Below are positions 45,792 to 55,913 of a stretch of DNA of 64,000 nt, piece after piece (the first letter of the stretch is position 1; each line of letters opens with the position of its first letter). The notes below the pieces were generated by a model. It had not been told where the DNA came from, made no database searches, and was given only the letters and a program-made list of their open reading frames with translations. Source of the stretch: Anaeromyxobacter sp. (GTDB lineage Bacteria > Myxococcota > Myxococcia > Myxococcales > Anaeromyxobacteraceae); the NCBI GenBank assembly GCA_016718565.1, contig JADKCZ010000018.1, positions 25,001 through 89,000 on the forward strand, written 5' to 3'. The position numbers were made by a program, and so were the translations under genes.

Positions 45792-48311
45792 ATGGAGCCC
45801 ACCCCCAGCGCCGCGCCCGCGGCGGCCGCTGCGGCGTCGGCGCCCACCTGCGACCCCGTCTGCGGCGCGGCGGTCGACCCGGCCGCGCCGGCCGGCGGCA
45901 CGGTGGAGCGCGGCCGGTACCGCTACCACTTCTGCTCGGCCGCCTGCCGGGGCCGCTTCCAGGCCGAGCCGGAGCGCTGGTTCGCCCTCGATCCGGTCTG
46001 CCACATGGAGGTGAACCCCCGGGCGCCGAAGGGCGGCCAGTGGGAGCACCAGGGCGTCACCTACTCCTTCTGCAACCCGAAGTGCCTGGCCAGGTTCAGC
46101 GCCGATCCGGCGCCCTTCCTGGCCCGCCGGCCGGGTGAGCCGGCGCCGCCCCCGCCCGCGCCGGCCGCGCCCCCCGGCGCCGAGGTGGTCTGGGTCTGCC
46201 CCATGTGCCCGGAGGTGAAGGAGCAGACCCCGGTGCCCTGCCCGACCTGCGGCATGGGGCTCGAGCCGATGGTGCTGGGCGGCATGCCCTCCGCCGAGGA
46301 GCCCCCCAACCCGGAGCTGACCAGCATGACCCGCCGCTTCTGGTGGGGGCTGGCCCCCACCCTGGCGCTGCTGGCGGTGGCCATGGGCGACATGTCGAGC
46401 GGCATGGCGGTGCGCCACGCCCTGGGCGCCCGCACCTTCGGCCTGCTGCAGGCCGCGCTGGCGGCGCCGGTGGTGCTGGTGGGCGGCTGGCCCTTCTTCG
46501 AGCGCGCCTGGCTCTCGGTGCGGACCTGGAAGCTCAACATGTTCACGCTGATCGGGATCGGCACCGCCGCCGCCTTCCTCTTCAGCGCCGCGGCCGTGCT
46601 GCTGCCCCCAGGCGCCTTCCCGGCCGCGTACCTGGAGCACGGCGCCCCGCCGCTCTACTTCGAGTCGGCGGCGGTCATCGTCGAGCTGGTCTGCCTGGGC
46701 CAGATGCTGGAGCTCAAGGCCCGCAGCCGGGTCTCCGGCGCCATCCGGGCGCTCCTGCGCCTCTCGCCCAGGACGGCCCGGCGGGTGGCGCCCGACGGCA
46801 GCGAGGCCGACGTGGAGGTGACCCAGGTGCAGGTGGGCGACCTCCTGCGGGTCCGCCCGGGCGAGAAGGTGCCGGTGGACGGCCTGGTGGTCTCCGGCGC
46901 CTCCACGGTGGACGAGTCCATGGTGACCGGCGAGCCCATGCCGGTGGAGAAGGGCGCGGGGGCCCGGGTCACCGGGGCCACCCAGAACGGCACCGGCGGG
47001 CTGCTGGTGCGGGCCGAGCGGGTGGGCCAGGACACCCTGCTGGCGCAGATCGTCCGCATGGTGATGGACGCGCAGCGCAGCCGCGCCCCCATCCAGCGGC
47101 TGGCCGACGTGGTCTCCGGCTGGTTCGTGCCCGCGGTGGTGGCCTCGGCGGCGCTGGCCTTCTCGCTGTGGGCCTGGCTCGGGCCCGAGCCGCGGCTGGC
47201 CCACGGGGTGGTGGCGGCGGTGGCGGTGCTGATCATCGCCTGCCCCTGCGCCCTGGGCCTGGCCACCCCCATGGCCATCATGGTGGGGACCGGGCGCGGC
47301 GCCAGCGCCGGCGTGCTCATCAAGAGCGCCGAGGCGCTGGAGCGGCTGGAGCAGGTGCAGGTGCTGCTGGTGGACAAGACCGGCACCCTGACGGCCGGAC
47401 GGCCCGAGCTGGTCCGGGTGGTGGCGCTGCCGCCCCACGACGAGGCGGGGCTGCTGCGCCTGGCCGGGGCGCTGGAGCGCGGCTCGGAGCACCCGCTGGC
47501 GGCCGCGGTGGTGGCCGGCGCGGCCGCCCGCGGGGTGGCGCTGGGCGAGGCCGGCGACTTCCAGGCCGAGCCGGGGCGCGGGGTGGCGGGCCGGGTGGAC
47601 GGCCGCCAGGTGGCGCTGGGGACGGCCCCGTTCCTCGTCAGCCTGGGCGTGGACGTGGCGCCGCTGCTCGCCGAGGCGGAGGCGCTGCGGGCCGAGGGCG
47701 GCACCGCGGTGCTGGTGGCGGTGGACGGCCGGCCCGCCGGGCTGCTGCTGGCGGCCGACCCCGTCAAGCCGGGCGCGGCCGAGATGGTGCGGGCCCTGCA
47801 GGCCGAGGGGCTCACGGTGGTGATGGTCACCGGCGACGCCCGCACCTCGGCGCTGGCCGTGGCCCGGCGCCTCGGCATCACCGAGGTGGAGGCCGAGGTG
47901 CTGCCGGCCGAGAAGGCGGCGGTGGTGGCCCGCTACAAGCAGGCCGGCCGGGTGGTGGCCATGGCCGGCGACGGCATCAACGACGCCCCGGCGCTGGCGG
48001 CGGCCGACGTGGGCATCGCCATGGGCACCGGCACCGACGTGGCCATGGAGTCGGCCGGCGTCACCCTGGTGAAGGGCGACCTGGCCGGGCTGGTGCGGGC
48101 CCGCCGCCTGTCGCGCGCCACCATGCGCAACATCCGGCAGAACCTCTTCTGGGCCTTCGCCTACAACGCCGCCGGCGTGCCGCTGGCGGCCGGCCTGCTC
48201 TACCCCTTCACCGGGCTGGTGCTCTCGCCCATGATCGCCAGCGCCGCCATGAGCTTCAGCTCGGTGACGGTGATCACCAACGCCCTGCGGCTGCGCCGGG
48301 CCCGGCTCTAG
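45792..48311 (+). CDS. Copper-type P1B ATPase with two TRASH/YHS domains
   Basis: This 839-residue heavy-metal P-type ATPase has an unusual N-terminus. There are two YHS/TRASH-like domains (CDPVCGAAVDP...YHFCSAAC; DPVCHMEV...YSFCNPKC), then a rubredoxin-like CPMCPEV...CPTCGMGLEP, and no classical HMA GMxCxxC domain. The transport domain has CPC in IIACPCALGLATP, the phosphorylation site DKTGTLT, SEHPL and GDGINDAPAL. The CPC motif points to Cu(I) or Ag(I) export (P1B-1). Start is the ATG at 45792. The ArsR 71 bp upstream may regulate it. Confidence 0.9.
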   Translation: MEPTPSAAPAAAAAASAPTCDPVCGAAVDPAAPAGGTVERGRYRYHFCSAACRGRFQAEPERWFALDPVCHMEVNPRAPKGGQWEHQGVTYSFCNPKCLARFSADPAPFLARRPGEPAPPPPAPAAPPGAEVVWVCPMCPEVKEQTPVPCPTCGMGLEPMVLGGMPSAEEPPNPELTSMTRRFWWGLAPTLALLAVAMGDMSSGMAVRHALGARTFGLLQAALAAPVVLVGGWPFFERAWLSVRTWKLNMFTLIGIGTAAAFLFSAAAVLLPPGAFPAAYLEHGAPPLYFESAAVIVELVCLGQMLELKARSRVSGAIRALLRLSPRTARRVAPDGSEADVEVTQVQVGDLLRVRPGEKVPVDGLVVSGASTVDESMVTGEPMPVEKGAGARVTGATQNGTGGLLVRAERVGQDTLLAQIVRMVMDAQRSRAPIQRLADVVSGWFVPAVVASAALAFSLWAWLGPEPRLAHGVVAAVAVLIIACPCALGLATPMAIMVGTGRGASAGVLIKSAEALERLEQVQVLLVDKTGTLTAGRPELVRVVALPPHDEAGLLRLAGALERGSEHPLAAAVVAGAAARGVALGEAGDFQAEPGRGVAGRVDGRQVALGTAPFLVSLGVDVAPLLAEAEALRAEGGTAVLVAVDGRPAGLLLAADPVKPGAAEMVRALQAEGLTVVMVTGDARTSALAVARRLGITEVEAEVLPAEKAAVVARYKQAGRVVAMAGDGINDAPALAAADVGIAMGTGTDVAMESAGVTLVKGDLAGLVRARRLSRATMRNIRQNLFWAFAYNAAGVPLAAGLLYPFTGLVLSPMIASAAMSFSSVTVITNALRLRRARL

Positions 48312-48329
48312 GCCGGGGCCGCGGGCCGC

Positions 48330-49439
48330 TCAGGGGAACAGGATGACCCGCACCCCGGCCTGGAGCCAGCCGTGCACGGCGGTGCGCGGCAGCGCGAGGT
48401 CCCCGGCGCCCTCGTCCACCTCGTCGTAGCGGCCGAACCCGGCGCCGAGGAAGAGCCCCCAGCCGAACGACGGGGTGCTGCGGAAGTCGAAGCCGGCGCC
48501 CAGCCGCAGGTACTCCCAGCCGCTGTAGGCCAGGTAGTCGGAGCTGTCGGCCGAGTCGTAGCCCACCGCGCTGCTCTCGAAGCCGGTGCCCACCGAGATC
48601 CAGGGCGTGCTCGGCTCGAAGGGGGTGAAGGCGTAGCGGAGCTGCACGCCGAAGCGGGCCGTCAAGCTGCTGCAGTCGGTGCCGCCGTCGAAGCGGCACC
48701 GGGCGCGCAGCGCCGTGGCGGTCTCGCCGAACCCGAGGTCGAGCACCAGGCTGCCCATGACCCGGGGCGTGAAGCGCAGGCCGGCCTCGGTCTGGATCAG
48801 GACCTGGGCGAGGTGGAGATCCTCCATGGGAAGGCCCGGCTCGGCCTCGCCGGTGGGCGAGGCGACCCCGAAGCCGAAGGCGAACATCCAGCGGCCGGGG
48901 GCGAAGCCGAACGGTCCCGGCGGCGCGGCGGGCCCCGGCCAACCGTCCGGCGCGGCCGGGTGGAACGCTGGCGGCGAGGGCTGGGCCGGGCTCAGCTCCG
49001 CCTGCGGCGGGGCGGCGGGGCTCTCGGCCGTCGGGGTCGGGGTCGAGGTCGAGGTCGAGGTCGAGGTCGAGGTCGGGGTCGAGGTCGGGGTCGAGGTCGA
49101 GGTCGAGGTCGGGGTCGGGGTCGGGGTCGAGGTCGAGGTCGAGGTCGAGGTCGAGGTCGGGGTCGAGGTCGAGGTCGGGGTCGGGGTCGGGGTCGGCGGC
49201 GGCGTGAGCGTGGCCCCGAGCAGGCCCAGCGACCCGTCGCGGTACTCGATGCGGAAGATCTCGGCCGGCGGCACCGTGCGGAGCTGGCCGCCGGGGATCT
49301 GGATGGTGACCCCGCTGGCCGGGGTCTCCTCCACCACCGTGCCGCGCAGGCGGCCGCCGTTCTGCAGGAAGACGGTGTCGTAGCCGGAGTCGGCGGTGAC
49401 GAGCAGCGCGACCAGCGCCACCTGGGCCAGGGTCAGCAT
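48330..49439 (-). CDS. Outer-membrane-barrel-like protein with Thr/Ser/Pro-repeat linker
   Basis: This 369-residue protein has a short N-terminal secretion signal (MLTLAQVALVALLVTADS). A small beta domain of about 50 residues follows (VFLQNGGRLRGTVVEE to IFRIEYRDG). A linker of about 60 residues is purely Thr/Ser/Pro, encoded by a hexanucleotide repeat, and the rest has the alternating pattern of an outer membrane barrel ending VRVILFP. GGAGG lies before the ATG. Function is unknown. It converges on the copper ATPase with an 18-bp gap. Confidence 0.75.
   Translation of the reverse strand: MLTLAQVALVALLVTADSGYDTVFLQNGGRLRGTVVEETPASGVTIQIPGGQLRTVPPAEIFRIEYRDGSLGLLGATLTPPPTPTPTPTSTSTPTSTSTSTSTSTPTPTPTSTSTSTPTSTPTSTSTSTSTSTPTPTAESPAAPPQAELSPAQPSPPAFHPAAPDGWPGPAAPPGPFGFAPGRWMFAFGFGVASPTGEAEPGLPMEDLHLAQVLIQTEAGLRFTPRVMGSLVLDLGFGETATALRARCRFDGGTDCSSLTARFGVQLRYAFTPFEPSTPWISVGTGFESSAVGYDSADSSDYLAYSGWEYLRLGAGFDFRSTPSFGWGLFLGAGFGRYDEVDEGAGDLALPRTAVHGWLQAGVRVILFP
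49031..49196 (+). repeat. GGTCGR hexanucleotide tract, longest copy
   Basis: There are about 28 units of GGTCGA/GGTCGG inside the minus-strand barrel gene, read as alternating ACC and TCG/CCG codons. Variants are all A/G changes at one position of the unit. This is the same repeat, strand and reading phase as at 3599-3693. Confidence 0.92.
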
Positions 49440-49571
49440 GGGGAGCCTCCAGTGGCTGATCCTGACAGGCCGGGCGGCGGCGTCCACGCTCCCGGGGGGG
49501 CGCTTCGCTCCTCCCCCCCGATCTCCCCGGCGCACCCGCCCCGGCCGGGCGCCACCGCGGTGCTGGGCCCG

Positions 49572-51371
49572 TCAGGGCCCGCCGGTCCGCTCCAGGAGCT
49601 GGCGAGCGCGCTGGTCGCCCGGATCGAGCCTGGCCGCCTCGCGCAGCGCCGTCCGCCCCTCCTCCACGCGGCCGAGCTCGAGGAGGAGCTCTCCCTCCAG
49701 GAGCGGCAGCCTGGCCTGCTCGGGCCGCAGGCGTCGCGCCCCGGCCAGCAGCCGCAGCGCCTCCGGGCGGTCCCCCTCCTGCCCCAGGAAGCGGGCCAGG
49801 TAGAAGGGCGGATCGGTCGACTCGGGCGCCAGGGGCAGCGCCGCCTCGAGGGCCCGCCGGGCCGCCGCCTTGTCGCCCAGGGACTGCAGCGCCAGCCCCA
49901 TGTTGATGTGGGCCCGCCAGTAGCGCGGGTGGACCTCGAGCACCACCCGCAGCCGCTCCACCGCCTCGGCGAAGCGGCCGCGCGCCAGGTAGGCCACCGC
50001 CAGGTTGTTGTTGACCACCACCTCGCGCGGCGCGGTGGCCAGCTCGGCCTCCCAGTAGGCCACGGCGGTGCGCCAGTCCAGGGTGCGCGCCACGGTGCGC
50101 CCGGCCAGGGCCGCCACCAGGGCCAGCCCGGCCGCGGCCGCGCGGGCGGCGGCCGGGCCCCGGCCGAGCCACCCGCCGAGCGCCGCCGCCACCGCCAGGC
50201 AGAAGCCGACCGAGGGCAGGTAGAGCAGCCGCTCGGCCAGCAGCACGCCCACCGGGATGACCTGCAGGACGGGCAGGAGCGGCAGGAAGATCCAGAGCAG
50301 GCCGGCCGCGGCCAGCGGGGCGCGCCGGAGCAGCAGCAGCCCGGCCGCCAGCGTGGCCAGCCAGGCCGCGGTGGCCAGCGCGAAGCCAGCGGTGGGGCCG
50401 GTCAGCGTGGGCAGGCGGGCGGCGTAGGCGAAGTCGCCGCCCAGGAAGGCGGGGAAGGCCAGGATGCGCAGGTACTCGCCCAGCACCCGGCTCATGGTGA
50501 GGGCCACGTGCGCCGCGGGCGTGCCCACCGGGAACCAGCGCGCCTCGGGCGCCACCCCCAGCACGGGACCGCGCGCCAGCAGGTAGGGTACCAGCGCGGT
50601 GGCCAGCAGCCCGGCCACGGCGGCCGCCTCGGCCAGGGCCCGCCTCGGCGCCGCGCCGCGCAGCCCGGGCCGGACCTCGAAGCCCGCCGCCGCCGGGAGG
50701 GCCACGGCGATCACCAGGAAGATCCCCGGCGTGACGATGGCCACCTCCTTGGAGAGCACCCCCGCCACCAGCACCAGCAGCGCGGCGGGGAGCCGCCAGG
50801 CGGCGCCGCGTCGGCCCAGCGCCAGCAGGAGCGCACCCAGCGCGAAGGAGGTGGAGAGCGGCTCGGTCCGGCCGAAGATGGAGGCCACCGCCTCCACGTG
50901 GGCCGGGTGGACGGCGAAGAGGAGCCCGGCCAGCAGCGCCACCCGGGCCGCGCGCCCCGGGCCACCGGCCTCCTGCGGCCAGGCCGCCGCGGCCAGGCGC
51001 CGCGCCACCGCCAGGACCAGCAGGCTGGCCAGGCCGTGCAGCGCCACGTTCACCAGGTGGTAGCCCGGGGTCCACCGCCCGTGCACCGCGTAGTCGAGCG
51101 CGTAGCTGAGCGTGGTGAGCGGGCGGTAGGGGCCTCGCACCGAGGGCTCCCCGGCGAAGCCGTAGAGCTCGCGGAAGATGCGCCCCACGTTCCGGAGGCT
51201 CCAGGTGAGCGGGTTGTCGAGCGCCGCCCAGCCGTCGTCCAGGATGGGAGGGTTCTGCAGGGTGCCCAGGAAGGGCAGCACCGCCGCCAGCAGCACCACC
51301 AGGCGGGGCCGCGAGGCCAGGGCGTCGAGCGCCCGCAGGGGCCAGGGTGGTGGGGTGGTCGGGGTGGTCAC
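49572..51371 (-). CDS. TMTC-like membrane glycosyltransferase with TPR repeats
   Basis: This protein of about 599 residues has roughly ten hydrophobic helices (residues 20-430), then tetratricopeptide repeats (about 450-590, e.g. NNNLAVAYLARGRFAEAVERL and HINMGLALQSLGDKAAARRAL). The N-terminal loop LDDGWAALDNPL and LSYALDYAVHGRWTPGYHLVNVALH resemble the GT-C enzymes of the TMTC/DUF1736 group, O-mannosyltransferases in animals. A GTG at 51371 is the likely start. If it glycosylates proteins, the Thr/Ser-rich repeat proteins in this window would be conceivable substrates; that is speculation. Confidence 0.75.
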   Translation of the reverse strand: MTTPTTPPPWPLRALDALASRPRLVVLLAAVLPFLGTLQNPPILDDGWAALDNPLTWSLRNVGRIFRELYGFAGEPSVRGPYRPLTTLSYALDYAVHGRWTPGYHLVNVALHGLASLLVLAVARRLAAAAWPQEAGGPGRAARVALLAGLLFAVHPAHVEAVASIFGRTEPLSTSFALGALLLALGRRGAAWRLPAALLVLVAGVLSKEVAIVTPGIFLVIAVALPAAAGFEVRPGLRGAAPRRALAEAAAVAGLLATALVPYLLARGPVLGVAPEARWFPVGTPAAHVALTMSRVLGEYLRILAFPAFLGGDFAYAARLPTLTGPTAGFALATAAWLATLAAGLLLLRRAPLAAAGLLWIFLPLLPVLQVIPVGVLLAERLLYLPSVGFCLAVAAALGGWLGRGPAAARAAAAGLALVAALAGRTVARTLDWRTAVAYWEAELATAPREVVVNNNLAVAYLARGRFAEAVERLRVVLEVHPRYWRAHINMGLALQSLGDKAAARRALEAALPLAPESTDPPFYLARFLGQEGDRPEALRLLAGARRLRPEQARLPLLEGELLLELGRVEEGRTALREAARLDPGDQRARQLLERTGGP

Positions 51372-51418
51372 GGCGGTGGCTGGGGTGTCGGCGCCGGGCG
51401 CCGCGGCGGGGGCCTGGC

Positions 51419-52003
51419 TCAGCTGGTGGCCCGGTCGATGAGCCGCTCCACCGGGCCGTCCGGCCTGAAGGCCCGCAGCGTCTCCAGCAGCGCCCCGGGC
51501 TGGCGCCCCACCAGCAGCAGGCGCCGGTGCTCGGCGCGCAGGAAGCCGGCGGCCTCGGCCTGGTCGAAGAAGGCGATGAGCGGGGCGTAGTAGCCCGCCA
51601 CGTCGAGCAGCCCCACCGGCCGCTGGTGCAGCCCCAGCTGGGCCCAGGTGAGCACCTCGGCCAGCTCCTCCAGGGTGCCCATGCCGCCCGGCAGCGCCAC
51701 GAAGCCGTCGGAGAGCTCGGCCATCAGCGCCTTGCGCTCGTGCATGGAGGCCACCACCCTGAGGTCGGTGAGGCCGCGGTGGGCCAGCTCGCGGATCTGG
51801 AGCACCTCGGGGATGACGCCGGTGACCCGTCCGCCGGCGGCCAGGACGGCGTCTGCCACCTGGCCCATCAGCCCCACCGAGCCGCCGCCGTACACCAGCT
51901 CCAGGCCTCGCTCCACCAGCTCGCGCCCGAGCGCGCGGGCGGCCTCGACGTACCGGGGGTCGCGGCCCGGCGAGGCGCCGCAGAAGACGCAGATCCGCTT
52001 CAT
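51419..52003 (-). CDS. LOG family protein (cytokinin riboside 5'-monophosphate phosphoribohydrolase-like)
   Basis: This 194-residue Rossmann-fold protein begins MKRICVFCGASPG and contains GGGSVGLMG and the catalytic PGGMGTLEELAEVLTWAQLG. This is the TIGR00730/LOG signature. Bacterial members hydrolyse AMP or cytokinin nucleotides. I start at 52003 by family alignment; an ATG five codons upstream is possible. It is divergent from a small membrane-protein gene. Confidence 0.9.
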   Translation of the reverse strand: MKRICVFCGASPGRDPRYVEAARALGRELVERGLELVYGGGSVGLMGQVADAVLAAGGRVTGVIPEVLQIRELAHRGLTDLRVVASMHERKALMAELSDGFVALPGGMGTLEELAEVLTWAQLGLHQRPVGLLDVAGYYAPLIAFFDQAEAAGFLRAEHRRLLLVGRQPGALLETLRAFRPDGPVERLIDRATS

Positions 52004-52049
52004 AGGGTTGCGCAGCATAGCCCGGGCGTGGCATCACGCGCCCGTGCGA

Positions 52050-52337
52050 ATGTCCCGCCCTCGCCTGGTGCTGCGCGCCGCCCTCCTCCTGCTGGTGTCC
52101 GGCTTCATGGCCTGGCGCGCCCACCAGACCGGCCTGGCGTCGGCCGCGCCCGGGCTGGACGCCGCCGGCGCCCTGCTGCTCTGGCGCATCGGCATCCTGG
52201 AGTGGATCCTGGCGGCGCTGGCCCTGCTGACCGGCGGCGCGGCGCTGCTGGCCCTGCGCAGGAGGCGGCCAGGCGGCGCGCTCCGCCTGGACGGGCCCCG
52301 GCCCCCCGGCGGCGCGGCGCCCCCGCAGGGGCCGTGA
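52050..52337 (+). CDS. Small two-helix membrane protein, unknown
   Basis: This 95-residue protein has hydrophobic segments at about residues 7-20 and 44-62, and a basic Gly/Pro-rich tail. There are no recognised motifs. The hydrophobic pattern and divergent position make it a plausible gene, but no family was recognised. Confidence 0.5.
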   Translation: MSRPRLVLRAALLLLVSGFMAWRAHQTGLASAAPGLDAAGALLLWRIGILEWILAALALLTGGAALLALRRRRPGGALRLDGPRPPGGAAPPQGP

Positions 52338-52410
52338 GGGAAGCCCCGCACCGGGCCAGGCGGGATTCCTCCAGGGCCTGGCGGGCCTGACGCACCGGCT
52401 GGCGCCCGGG

Positions 52411-52431
52411 CCGGCCGGGTGACCCGGCCGG
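52411..52431. repeat. Perfect 21-bp palindrome before the rhodanese gene
   Basis: CCGGCCGGGT-G-ACCCGGCCGG has ten perfect pairs around one base. It lies between the small membrane-protein stop (52337) and the rhodanese start (52501). The one-base centre suits a protein-binding site rather than a terminator loop. Confidence 0.5.
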
Positions 52432-52500
52432 GAGCCCCCGCCCGAGTGCCGACCCGAATCCGCCTGGCGCCGCCTGGCTCCCACTGGCCAAGGAGCCACC

Positions 52501-52869
52501 ATGCCCACCGCCGTCGCCCTCGCGCTCGCCCTCGCCCTGTCTGCCCCCGGCCTGCCGCCCCCGGGGCTGGTGGACGGCCCCACCGCGGCGCGGCTGGTGG
52601 CCGAGGGCGCCACCGTGCTCGACGTCCGCACCCCGGCCGAGTTCGAGGGAGGGCACATCCCCGGCGCCCGCCTCCTCCCGTTCGATCAGGTGGCGGCCCG
52701 CGCCGCCGAGGTCGGCCCCCGCGAGAAGCCCGTGCTCCTGTACTGCCGCACCGGCCGGCGCACCGCCCTCGCGGCGGCGGCGCTGCGCTCCCTCGGCTTC
52801 ACCGCCGTCTACGACCTGCAGGGCCTCGTGAACTGGCCCGGCGAGGTGGCGGCCGGGCCAGCCCGGTAG
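52501..52869 (+). CDS. Secreted single-domain rhodanese
   Basis: This 122-residue protein has a short signal peptide (residues 1-20) and one rhodanese domain: VLDVRTPAEFEGGHIPGARLLPF, then the active-site loop LYCRTGRRT with the catalytic cysteine, and a closing LQGLVNWPG. It probably transfers sulfane sulfur in the periplasm. AAGGAG precedes the ATG. Unlike the YeeE-fused domain at 31439-32779, it keeps the catalytic cysteine. Confidence 0.88.
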   Translation: MPTAVALALALALSAPGLPPPGLVDGPTAARLVAEGATVLDVRTPAEFEGGHIPGARLLPFDQVAARAAEVGPREKPVLLYCRTGRRTALAAAALRSLGFTAVYDLQGLVNWPGEVAAGPAR

Positions 52870-52941
52870 CCGCGGCGGACCCGGCCGCGCCGCCGGCCCG
52901 CGCCCCGGGCGCGTGACGCCGTTCGCTCCAGTGGATTCGCT

Positions 52942-54933
<1,992 letters not shown>

Positions 54934-54938
54934 CCGGC

Positions 54939-55844
54939 TCAGTCTACCTTGCCGCCGCCGGCCAGCCTGCGGAAGGCCGCGTGCAACCTCGCCGTCACCG
55001 GCCCGGGCCGGCCCTGGCCCACCGCCGCGGCGCCCAGCCGCGTGGCGGGCAGGATCTCGCGCGCCGTCGAGGTGATGAAGAGCTCGTCGGCCTGGGCCAG
55101 GTCGGCGGTGGTGAGCGGGCGCTCCTCGGCGCGCACCCCCTCCGCCGCCGCCAGCCGGAGGACCACGCCCCGGGTCACGCCCTCCAGGATCCCCGCGTCG
55201 AGCGGCGGCGTCAGGAGCAGGCCGCCTCGCACCAGGAACAGGTTGGAGCTGGTGCCCTCGGTGACCCGGCCCGCCGCGTCCACGAAGAGCGCCTCGTGGG
55301 CCCCGGCCGCACGGGCGGCGCGCTGCGCCCGGACGTGGGCCCCGCGGGCCCCGGTCTTGGCGGCCGGGTCGTCCGGCCCCCGCCCGGCCTCCACCACCAG
55401 CAGCGCCACCCCGTCCCGGTAGGCGCCGAGCGGCGGGGCGTGCAGCGCCTCGGCGATCACCACCGCCGCAGCCGGGACCTCGGGCGCCTGCTCACCGCCG
55501 CCCCGGGTCATGACAACGCGCACCGACCGCTCGCCTTCGTTCCACGGGGCGGCCGCCGGATCGGGCGCGTCCCCGCCCAGCGAGGCCGCCACGGTGCGGG
55601 CGATCTCGCGGCCGGTCCGCTCCGCCGCCCAGGGCAGGTCGAGCCCGGCCAGCGCGGCAGAGCGCGCCAGCCGCGCCAGGTGTGCCTCGAGCTCGAAGGG
55701 CACGCCGCGGTAGGTGCGCAGCACCTCGTAGACGCTGTCGCCCTGCAGGAAGCCGCGGTCCAGCACCGGGATCCGCGCCGCCGCGGGCGCGAGCAGGACA
55801 CCGTCGAGGTCGATGACCGTGGGCATGCCGTCGTCATAGCGCAC
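54939..55844 (-). CDS. Class IV PLP-dependent aminotransferase
   Basis: This protein of about 301 residues belongs to the fold-type IV group (branched-chain aminotransferase, D-amino acid transaminase or aminodeoxychorismate lyase). IPVLDRGFLQGDSVYEVLRT is at the N-terminus. The PLP lysine is probably in AAKTGARGAHVRAQ. The cofactor-binding VTEGTSSNLFLV and LDAGILEGVTRGVVL follow. The exact activity cannot be separated by eye. A second ATG six codons downstream is possible. The gene is divergent from the zinc-ribbon ORF. Confidence 0.85.
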   Translation of the reverse strand: MRYDDGMPTVIDLDGVLLAPAAARIPVLDRGFLQGDSVYEVLRTYRGVPFELEAHLARLARSAALAGLDLPWAAERTGREIARTVAASLGGDAPDPAAAPWNEGERSVRVVMTRGGGEQAPEVPAAAVVIAEALHAPPLGAYRDGVALLVVEAGRGPDDPAAKTGARGAHVRAQRAARAAGAHEALFVDAAGRVTEGTSSNLFLVRGGLLLTPPLDAGILEGVTRGVVLRLAAAEGVRAEERPLTTADLAQADELFITSTAREILPATRLGAAAVGQGRPGPVTARLHAAFRRLAGGGKVD

Positions 55845-55913
55845 CCCCGCCGGGATCTGCCGGATCCTCCTTTGGTTCCGGTCGCTTTCTTGACCCCGAT
55901 CCAGCTGGTGATA

